Notes under the pieces: generated by a model
Told to the model about the DNA's origin: nothing
The model's database searches: none
What the model saw: the letters and a program-made list of their open reading frames with translations, nothing else
Shown: piece by piece, positions 23,670 to 29,017 of the stretch
How positions within the stretch are numbered: the stretch's first letter is position 1
How the letters are laid out: every line of letters starts with the position of its first letter
Translations under genes and position numbers: made by a program
Source: an uncultured Lachnospiraceae bacterium
Lineage (GTDB): Bacteria; Bacillota; Clostridia; Lachnospirales; Lachnospiraceae
Assembly: GCA_934371505.1 (NCBI GenBank)
Contig: CAKRNW010000015.1
Coordinates: forward strand, 1-29,017
Direction: 5' to 3'
DNA length: 29,017 bases

Positions 23670-25198
23670 TCAAAAAAATCGGCAGTACTCTTTTTTCCCG
23701 TCTTATTATTACTGCGCTTCTGGTTCTGCTACAGGTTTTATTTATCGGGTTTGAGATCTGGAAGCTGAGCAGCTATTATGTCTATATTGATATTGCCCTG
23801 CGGATTATCAGTCTGGGGGCAGTCATTTTCCTGCTTTACCGTCATTCCAATGCATCGGTCAAAATTTCATGGATTGTTCTTATTATGCTGGTGCCTTTAT
23901 TGGGAGGATTGATTTACATTTTATTTGGCCATGTATTTATGTTCAAACGGCTGCGCAAAAATGTAGACCGGGCAGAAAAGGCAACCAAAGAATCTTATCA
24001 TCCCCAAAATGAAGTCTGGAATGAAATTGCCGCAGAGAATAGGCAGGTAGCAAATCTCTGTTATTATATCGGAAATTATTCTTATACACCGGTATATAAG
24101 AATACGAAAAATACTTACTTCAGGATTGGCGAGGAATTTTGGTACTCCCTGTTAAAAGATCTGGAAAAAGCAGAGAAATTTATCTTCGTGGAATATTTTA
24201 TTCTGGAAGAGGGGGATATGTGGGATTCGGTACATGAGATTCTGCGTCGTAAAGTTGCAGAGGGTGTGGAAGTGCGTGTCATGTACGATGATGTGGGAAG
24301 TGTATTTGTACTTCCGAATCACTACGATGAACTGCTGGAACGGGAAGGCATCAAGAGTGTAGCTTTTAATAAATTATTTCCCCTCATGGCCATTATCCTG
24401 AATAACCGCGACCATCGGAAAATTGTTTCCATTGATGGAAAGATTGCCTATACCGGCGGTGTCAATATGGCAGACGAATACATTAACCGCAAGGTGAAAT
24501 ATGGACATTGGAAGGATACCGGTATCCGGGTAGAGGGAGAAGCAGCCCGCAGTTTTACGGTAATGTTTTTACAAATGTGGAATGCCATGCGTCCCACAGA
24601 AGTGGATTATTCTCCTTATCTGTTTGAGTTTCCAAAGAACAGTTTTCAGGATGGCTATGTTCAGCCCTATGGAGATTCCCCGCTGGATAATGAGACCCTT
24701 GGGGAGAATATCTACATGAATATTATCAACGGTGCCAGGGATTATGTATGGCTCTATACGCCTTATCTCATTGTGGACGATGCCATGATCCAATCATTGT
24801 GTCTGGCTGCAAAGAGAGGCGTAGATGTACGAATTGTGACACCCGGTATTCCGGATAAAAAGTTTGCCTATTGGCTGACCCAGTCCAATTATGGCGTGTT
24901 GATTAAGGCTGGTGTACGAATCCTTCAGTATACACCGGGATTTATTCATGCAAAATGTTTTCTCTGTGATGGTGAAATTGCTACCGTAGGTACGATTAAC
25001 ATGGATTATCGCAGTTTTTATCATCATTTTGAATGTGGAACGTTATTGTATAGAACCAGTGTAACAGAAAGTCTGAAGAAAGATATGCTGGAAGTATTTG
25101 CCGTCTGTGAAGAAGTCACACCGGAATGGTTAAAGCAGCACTTTGCGACCAACTTCCTTTTTGGACCGATACTCAAACTGATGGCACCTTTGTTTTAG
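23657..25198 (+). CDS. cls: Cardiolipin synthase
   Basis: Condenses two phosphatidylglycerols into cardiolipin at the membrane. The 513 residues have three hydrophobic segments (about 12-32, 38-57 and 64-86) with the PLDc_N domain, then two phospholipase D motifs: H253-R-K255...D260 (NRDHRKIVSIDGKIAYTGG) and H431-A-K433...D438 (FIHAKCFLCDGEIATVGTI). This HxKxxxxD pair is that of bacterial Cls. AAGGAGAG lies before the ATG. The start lies within the last codons of nrdG, so the lipid enzyme is made with the anaerobic nrd pair. Three N-terminal segments rather than two is a mild variation common in Clostridia. Confidence 0.94.
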   Translation: MGRLIKKIGSTLFSRLIITALLVLLQVLFIGFEIWKLSSYYVYIDIALRIISLGAVIFLLYRHSNASVKISWIVLIMLVPLLGGLIYILFGHVFMFKRLRKNVDRAEKATKESYHPQNEVWNEIAAENRQVANLCYYIGNYSYTPVYKNTKNTYFRIGEEFWYSLLKDLEKAEKFIFVEYFILEEGDMWDSVHEILRRKVAEGVEVRVMYDDVGSVFVLPNHYDELLEREGIKSVAFNKLFPLMAIILNNRDHRKIVSIDGKIAYTGGVNMADEYINRKVKYGHWKDTGIRVEGEAARSFTVMFLQMWNAMRPTEVDYSPYLFEFPKNSFQDGYVQPYGDSPLDNETLGENIYMNIINGARDYVWLYTPYLIVDDAMIQSLCLAAKRGVDVRIVTPGIPDKKFAYWLTQSNYGVLIKAGVRILQYTPGFIHAKCFLCDGEIATVGTINMDYRSFYHHFECGTLLYRTSVTESLKKDMLEVFAVCEEVTPEWLKQHFATNFLFGPILKLMAPLF

Positions 25199-25249
25199 CA
25201 GCATGGGAAATTTTATTTCAGGATCATTACATTAGGAGGAAACTGTATT

Positions 25250-26503
25250 ATGGCAGATATCAGACCATTTCTGGCAATCAGACCGGCAAAGGAAAAAATC
25301 GCAGACATTGCGGAGCTTCCCTATGATGTATTTAGCAGAGAAGAGGCAAGAGCTTTAGTGGAAAAACGACCCCATTCCTTTCTGACCATTGACCGGCCGG
25401 AGACACAATTTGAGCCGGGTCATGATATGTATGCGGATGAAGTATATGCAAAGGCGAAGGAAATGCTGTGGGATAGGGTGGAGGATGGAAGCTTTATCCA
25501 GGACAGGAAACCCTGTTATTATATTTATCAGTTAACCATGGATGGAAGAACACAGACGGGAATCTGTGCCTGTGCCTCCATTGAAGATTATCAGAATGGC
25601 ATCATTAAAAAGCACGAAAATACCCGTGCGGAAAAGGAACAGGACAGAATCCGTCATGTGGATACCTGCAACGCCCAGACAGGACCGATTTTTCTGGCAT
25701 ATCGGGCAAATGAGCAGATTGGACAAGCTGTGGAAGCCTGCATGAAAAATGCTCCTCTTTATGACCTGAAGCGTGAGGATGGAACCCGGCATACTGTTTG
25801 GCTTATGGATGCTCCGGAGCAGATCGAAGCAGTTCAGAAAGCCTTTGCCACGATCCAAAATATTTATATTGCAGACGGTCATCATCGCTGCGCTTCTGCA
25901 GTGAAGGTGGGATTAAAGCGGGCTTCAGAAAACCCCAATGATACCGGTAAGGAACCTTATCATTATTTTCTTTCGGTGCTGTTTCCTGACAGAGATCTGA
26001 TGATCATGGATTATAACCGGGTTGTGAAAGACTTAAACGGACTTTCTGAAGAGGAATTTCTAAAACAGATTGAGAAAGCCTTTCTTGTGACCAAGGCGGG
26101 AGAGAAGGATTGCCCGGCCGACTATCGCAAACCAGATCAGAAAGGAGAGTTTGGTCTGTATTTAAACTCCGGCTGGTACCGTTTGCAGATTCGTCCGGAA
26201 TTTAAGAATAGCGATCCTGTGGAGGGTCTGGATGTATCCTTACTACAAAATAATCTTCTGGCACCCGTTTTGGGAATTCTGGATCCAAAGACGGACAGCC
26301 GGATTGACTTTGTAGGAGGAATCAGAGGGATGGAAGAACTGGAGCGAAGAGTGGCTGGAGATTGTGTGGCTGCCTTTTCCTTATATCCAACTTCTATTCA
26401 GGAGCTGTTTGCTGTGGCAGATGCAGGAAAACTGATGCCCCCGAAATCAACCTGGTTTGAGCCGAAACTGTTAAGCGGAATTTTTATCCATTCCTTAGCA
26501 TAG
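25250..26503 (+). CDS. DUF1015 family protein
   Basis: A 417-residue cytoplasmic protein of the DUF1015 family, biochemical role not established to my knowledge. Family hallmarks are RPFLAIRPAKEKIADIAELP followed by YDVFSREEAR at the N-terminus, GIIKKHENTRAEKEQDRI, and IYIADGHHRCASA (Asp209, Gly210, His211-His212-Arg213). The DGHHR pattern resembles the DGxHR motif of ParB/Srx-fold proteins, some of which are serine kinases; the family often neighbours serine biosynthesis genes in Clostridia, though not here. The ATG follows AGGAGG. It is 51 nt after cls. Confidence 0.85.
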   Translation: MADIRPFLAIRPAKEKIADIAELPYDVFSREEARALVEKRPHSFLTIDRPETQFEPGHDMYADEVYAKAKEMLWDRVEDGSFIQDRKPCYYIYQLTMDGRTQTGICACASIEDYQNGIIKKHENTRAEKEQDRIRHVDTCNAQTGPIFLAYRANEQIGQAVEACMKNAPLYDLKREDGTRHTVWLMDAPEQIEAVQKAFATIQNIYIADGHHRCASAVKVGLKRASENPNDTGKEPYHYFLSVLFPDRDLMIMDYNRVVKDLNGLSEEEFLKQIEKAFLVTKAGEKDCPADYRKPDQKGEFGLYLNSGWYRLQIRPEFKNSDPVEGLDVSLLQNNLLAPVLGILDPKTDSRIDFVGGIRGMEELERRVAGDCVAAFSLYPTSIQELFAVADAGKLMPPKSTWFEPKLLSGIFIHSLA

Positions 26504-26518
26504 GTATGCTAAAGGAAT
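26490..26518 (+). repeat. Inverted repeat across the DUF1015 stop codon
   Basis: ATTCCTTAGCATA (26490-26502) and TATGCTAAAGGAAT (26505-26518) form a stem of 13 pairs with one bulged A, containing the stop codon TAG in the middle. No T-run follows, so it is not a standard intrinsic terminator. It may be an mRNA-stabilising or processing hairpin between DUF1015 and mscS. Confidence 0.5.
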
Positions 26519-26558
26519 AAGGTATGACAGATATCATGGTTTGGAAAGGAAATAAACA

Positions 26559-27440
26559 ATGTTTTTTGAGAATGATCAAGGTGGTGTGGTAGATGGAATT
26601 CTGGAAACACCACAAGTGGATCCCACTGTAGTTCAAAAGTTTCTGGAGGAATTACCGGATAAGCTGTTACGTTTTGGAGTAAAGGTATTGATTGCTGCAC
26701 TGGTCTTTATGATTGGGGTGCAGGCGATCAGGCTGATAGGAAAACTGGTTCACACCTCGATGGAACGCCATAACACAGATATAGGTGTGCGGCAGTTTGC
26801 CGATTCTTTCCTGAAATATGCCTTATATATTCTTTTAATTTTTCTGATTGCTTCCGGTTTTGGTTTCAATGTGGCAAGCATGGTGGCTTTGCTGGGATCC
26901 GCCGGTGTGACCATCGGTCTGGCATTACAGGGAAGCCTGTCCAATCTGGCAGGAGGGGTACTGATTCTTTTATTGAAGCCATTCCGGGTAGGAGATTATA
27001 TTGTTGAAAACTCCGGAAAAAATGAGGGGACTGTGAAAGCAATCCAGATCTTTTATACCACATTAGAGACATCGGATAATCATATTGTTATGGTTCCAAA
27101 CGGAAGCTTAGCCGGTAGCAGTGTCATCAATTTTTCCAGTAATCCGAAAAGAAGAATGATGGCAAAAATAGGAATTTCTTATAATTCGGATATCCGTATG
27201 GCAAAGGATGTGATTCAGAAAGTGTTGTCGGAGGAACCCCGTGTCCTGCAGGAGGAACCGAAGCAGGTGTTTGTGGATGAATTGGGAGACAGTGCTGTCA
27301 TCTTAGGGGTGAGATGTACGTTCCGAAATGAAGACTACTGGGAAGGAAAATGGGCAGTTACAGAAAGCATTAAGCTGGCCTTGGATGCAGCCGGCGTACA
27401 GATACCTTTTCCCCAGCTGGATGTGCATATGGATAAGTAA
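26559..27440 (+). CDS. Small-conductance mechanosensitive channel (MscS family)
   Basis: A membrane channel that opens under tension and releases solutes after osmotic downshock. The 293 residues match canonical MscS (286 in E. coli). Three spans are seen at about 41-63, 84-105 and 109-140. The pore helix TM3 reads LGSAGVTIGLALQGSLSNLA then GGVLILLLKPFRVGDYIV, with the Ala/Gly packing typical of MscS. A cytoplasmic beta/alpha-beta cage domain follows (VPNGSLAGSSVINFS). AAGGAAAT lies before the ATG. It is the last gene of the nrd-cls run; no clear terminator separates it from the tRNA promoter. Confidence 0.92.
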   Translation: MFFENDQGGVVDGILETPQVDPTVVQKFLEELPDKLLRFGVKVLIAALVFMIGVQAIRLIGKLVHTSMERHNTDIGVRQFADSFLKYALYILLIFLIASGFGFNVASMVALLGSAGVTIGLALQGSLSNLAGGVLILLLKPFRVGDYIVENSGKNEGTVKAIQIFYTTLETSDNHIVMVPNGSLAGSSVINFSSNPKRRMMAKIGISYNSDIRMAKDVIQKVLSEEPRVLQEEPKQVFVDELGDSAVILGVRCTFRNEDYWEGKWAVTESIKLALDAAGVQIPFPQLDVHMDK

Positions 27441-27488
27441 ATTAGTTCGTTCAACTGCAATATTTTCACACAGGATTAAAATTTGTCC

Positions 27489-27517
27489 TTGCAAAAGCCT
27501 TACGGTTCATATATAAT
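27489..27517 (+). promoter_or_regulatory. Promoter of tRNA-Thr
   Basis: TTGCAA (27489-27494), 17 nt, TATAAT (27512-27517): a near-consensus sigma-A promoter 34 nt before the mature tRNA 5' end. Confidence 0.8.
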
Positions 27518-27551
27518 AGCATATGTTGATTTGCCTTTGCAGGTCAGATAA

Positions 27552-27624
27552 GCTGAAATAGCTCAGTCGGTAGAGCACTTCACTCGTAATGAAGGGGTCG
27601 TGAGTTCGAGTCTCATTTTCAGCT
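27552..27624 (+). tRNA. tRNA-Thr (anticodon CGU)
   Basis: A complete 73-nt cloverleaf: acceptor GCTGAAA / TTTCAGC, D-arm GCTC / GAGC, anticodon stem CTTCA / TGAAG with loop CTCGTAA (anticodon CGT at 27585-27587), T-arm GTGAG / CTCAT with loop TTCGAGT. It reads ACG codons. The 3' CCA is not encoded and must be added by CCA-adding enzyme. The gene stands alone between its own promoter and a terminator. Confidence 0.96.
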
Positions 27625-27635
27625 TGATTATTAAG

Positions 27636-27682
27636 AAAAGCTGCCCCGGGAGATGATATATTTTCTGGGGCAGCTTTTTTCT
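27636..27682 (+). terminator. Intrinsic terminator after tRNA-Thr
   Basis: AAAAGCTGCCCC (27636-27647) pairs with GGGGCAGCTTTT (27667-27678), 12 bp, with further inner pairs and a T-run continuing on the plus strand. Confidence 0.9.
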
Positions 27683-27694
27683 AAAATAATTCTA

Positions 27695-27722
27695 AAAAGG
27701 CGCCTGTCATACGGCGCCTTTT
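27695..27722 (-). terminator. Terminator of the epimerase gene (bidirectional)
   Basis: AAAAGGCGCC (27695-27704) and GGCGCCTTTT (27713-27722) are perfectly complementary over 10 bp. It lies 15 nt beyond the 3' end of the minus-strand epimerase and has T-runs in both directions. Confidence 0.8.
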
Positions 27723-27737
27723 CTGATCATACTATTT

Positions 27738-28832
27738 TTACCATGCGATCGGCTGTAATCCATCAATACCGGAAATACCAAGTCCGGGTGCATCGGAAAC
27801 GATGATATCTTTTTCCTGGAAAACGGCACCGCCGTGAACAGGGTCTATCTTGCAGAGAACAGGACCGTCTAAGTCAATGCGGGTAATAATCTGTTTCGCA
27901 CATGCCAGATGGACGGCAGCATTGACACTGACCTTTGCCTCCAGCATACAGCCAATCATACATTCCACGCCGTAAACTTCAGCGGCAGAGGCAATCTTTA
28001 AGGCATTGTAGATTCCACCACATTTCATCAGCTTAATATTGACCAAATCTGCGGCACGCATCTGCATGATGGTCAGGGCATCTTCGGGAGAGAACACGCT
28101 TTCATCGGCAAGCACCGGCACATAAGAATGTTCGGTGACATATTTCATGCCTTCGAAGTCATGGGCTTTTACAGGCTGTTCCACGAATTCAATGTCCAGC
28201 CCCTTTTCCTGCATCTGGTTTAAAAGACGGACAGCCTCTCTGGCGGTCCAGCCCTGGTTGGCATCAATGCGGATGCACAGGTCAGGACCAACTGCCTTGC
28301 GGACAGCCAGAAGTCTCTCCAAATCCTTATTGGCATCCTTACCCACCTTGATTTTCAGGCAGTCGTAGCCACGTTCCTTGGCATTTAACGCATCCAGAGC
28401 CATTTCCTCCGGCTCGTTGACACTGATGGTAATATCAGTGACGATGGATTTGCGGGAACCGCCAAGTAATTTATAAACAGGAATCCGGTATAACTGACCG
28501 TATAAATCCCACAGTGCCATATCCACTGCAGCCTTTGCACTGGTGTTCTTCACGATGGAAGACTGCAGAGTGAGCATGAGATCTTCAAAATCGTCAATGT
28601 CCATGCCCTTTAATTTCGGTGCGATATGGTCGCGGATGGCACCGATGATGGAGCCGGTGGTATCGCCGGTAACGGGGCCGGTGGGCGGTGCTTCGCCATA
28701 GCCTTTGTTGCCGGTATCGGTCAGGATTTCCACAATTACATCTTCCACAGAATTTACCGTGCGGAGTGCGGTTTTGAAAGGCACGCGCAGGGGAACGGAA
28801 AGAGTATAAAGCCGGATGTCAATGATTTTCAT
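27738..28832 (-). CDS. Dipeptide epimerase (enolase superfamily, L-Ala-D/L-Glu type)
   Basis: Probably epimerises the second residue of dipeptides such as L-Ala-D-Glu released in peptidoglycan recycling. The 364 residues have the MR/MLE-enolase layout: capping domain (1-125) and TIM barrel. Catalytic bases K160-x-K162 (CLKIKVG) and K267 (VNIKLMKCGG), and metal ligands D190 (RIDANQGW), E218 (EFVEQP) and D243 (VLADESVF) are present. A DLDGP segment supplies the Asp-x-Asp pair that binds the dipeptide amino group in known epimerases. The start at 28832 has GGAGGAAG upstream; a longer frame (to 28904) is open but runs through the promoter. Substrate may differ from L-Ala-D-Glu; the family class is firm. 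Confidence 0.9.
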   Translation of the reverse strand: MKIIDIRLYTLSVPLRVPFKTALRTVNSVEDVIVEILTDTGNKGYGEAPPTGPVTGDTTGSIIGAIRDHIAPKLKGMDIDDFEDLMLTLQSSIVKNTSAKAAVDMALWDLYGQLYRIPVYKLLGGSRKSIVTDITISVNEPEEMALDALNAKERGYDCLKIKVGKDANKDLERLLAVRKAVGPDLCIRIDANQGWTAREAVRLLNQMQEKGLDIEFVEQPVKAHDFEGMKYVTEHSYVPVLADESVFSPEDALTIMQMRAADLVNIKLMKCGGIYNALKIASAAEVYGVECMIGCMLEAKVSVNAAVHLACAKQIITRIDLDGPVLCKIDPVHGGAVFQEKDIIVSDAPGLGISGIDGLQPIAW

Positions 28833-28869
28833 ACAGTTATTCTTCCTCCAGGTCTGAATTTTGCCAAAG

Positions 28870-28923
28870 GTAACCCACAGGTTACATCTTTTCCAGTATA
28901 CCACCAGAGAAAAAGGATTGCAA
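28870..28923 (-). promoter_or_regulatory. Epimerase promoter with downstream palindrome
   Basis: On the minus strand TTGCAA (28923-28918), 17 nt, TATACT (28900-28895). The palindrome GTAACC-N4-GGTTAC (28885-28870) covers about +3 to +18 of the predicted transcript, a place where a repressor would block initiation or elongation; as RNA it would also form a short hairpin. Confidence 0.65.
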
Positions 28924-28930
28924 TTTTCCC

Positions 28931-28959
28931 TTGCACCCGGAGTGAGAAAGCGATAAAAT
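28931..28959 (+). promoter_or_regulatory. Divergent promoter of the right-hand gene
   Basis: TTGCAC (28931-28936), 17 nt, TAAAAT (28954-28959), back to back with the epimerase promoter. GTGAGAAA is present twice, at 28942-28949 and 28960-28967, on both sides of the -10. Confidence 0.65.
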
Positions 28960-28995
28960 GTGAGAAACTTAAGGGAACGAAAAGGAGAAACGACA

Positions 28996-29017
28996 ATGTA
29001 CCATCAGATTGCAAAGC
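28996..29017 (+). CDS. Start of a gene running off the right edge (partial)
   Basis: ATG at 28996 with AAAGGAGAA ending 6 nt upstream and a good promoter at 28931-28959. Only MYHQIAK is visible, too little to identify. It is divergent from the epimerase gene and shares its regulatory region. Confidence 0.6.

Noticed and set aside
27552..27722. tRNA-Thr 3' end as an integration site of a mobile element
   Set aside because: No integrase, no direct repeat of the tRNA 3' end in the window, and the DNA after it is a terminator and a housekeeping-type gene.
1..29017. CRISPR arrays, insertion sequences, prophage or defence genes
   Set aside because: No regularly spaced repeats, transposase, integrase, restriction or nuclease-type defence genes were seen on either strand.

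Overview
The window looks like a chromosomal segment of a gut-type Lachnospiraceae (Clostridia, Bacillota). The basis is the low-to-mid GC content, the strong AGGAGG-type ribosome binding sites, and the housekeeping gene set: a DUF512 radical SAM protein, an HI0933-type flavoprotein with cmk, ispH and rpsA, a split TIGR03960/DUF2344 pair next to an RNase G, and an anaerobic class III ribonucleotide reductase. No phage, insertion sequence, CRISPR array or recognisable defence system was seen. This is a family-level inference from gene content, not a species identification.

Layout. (1) 1-5180 is a host-glycan segment. It starts with 540 bp of decayed DNA holding a deleted sulfatase start (+) and fragments of an AraC-family regulator (-), which once pointed away from the next operon. 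That operon is an intact pair: a cytoplasmic GH2 beta-galactosidase and a GH29 alpha-L-fucosidase, closed by a double-hairpin terminator. (2) 5220-5650 carries a 53-residue antitoxin-like orphan with its own promoter and terminator. (3) 5737-13586 is a co-directional run: DUF512 radical SAM protein, TetR regulator, RpiR regulator, HI0933 flavoprotein, cmk, ispH, rpsA and cheR, ending in a strong terminator. A three-hairpin element precedes cmk, and ispH overlaps rpsA by 20 nt in another frame. (4) 13671-19966 is a second run: a small TTG-started membrane protein, a B12-binding-type radical SAM protein, its DUF2344 partner, a short RNase G without the zinc-link tail, a Nudix hydrolase and a D,D-carboxypeptidase. 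(5) 19990-20798 is mntP, the manganese exporter, behind a yybP-ykoY manganese riboswitch and a promoter embraced by an inverted repeat. (6) 20844-27440 is nrdD-nrdG-cls-DUF1015-mscS, with a NrdR-box-like site over the nrdD -10. (7) 27489-29017 holds a lone tRNA-Thr(CGU), a bidirectional terminator, a dipeptide epimerase on the minus strand, and the first codons of a divergent gene.

How the genes fit together. The beta-galactosidase and fucosidase lack signal peptides, so they should act on short fucosylated galactosides already imported. The sulfatase and regulator remnants suggest the locus was once larger and had its own activator. The two central operons serve nucleotide, isoprenoid, translation, RNA and wall functions. 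The nrd operon supplies deoxynucleotides anaerobically and is co-transcribed with membrane-lipid and osmotic-safety genes. The epimerase probably recycles peptidoglycan-derived dipeptides.

The window holds no clear new multi-gene system. The best leads are cis-regulatory and decay signals: the relic glycan locus with a surviving operator-like direct repeat, the hairpin array before cmk, the operator-like palindromes at mntP and the epimerase, and an uncharacterised membrane protein tied to the radical SAM pair.
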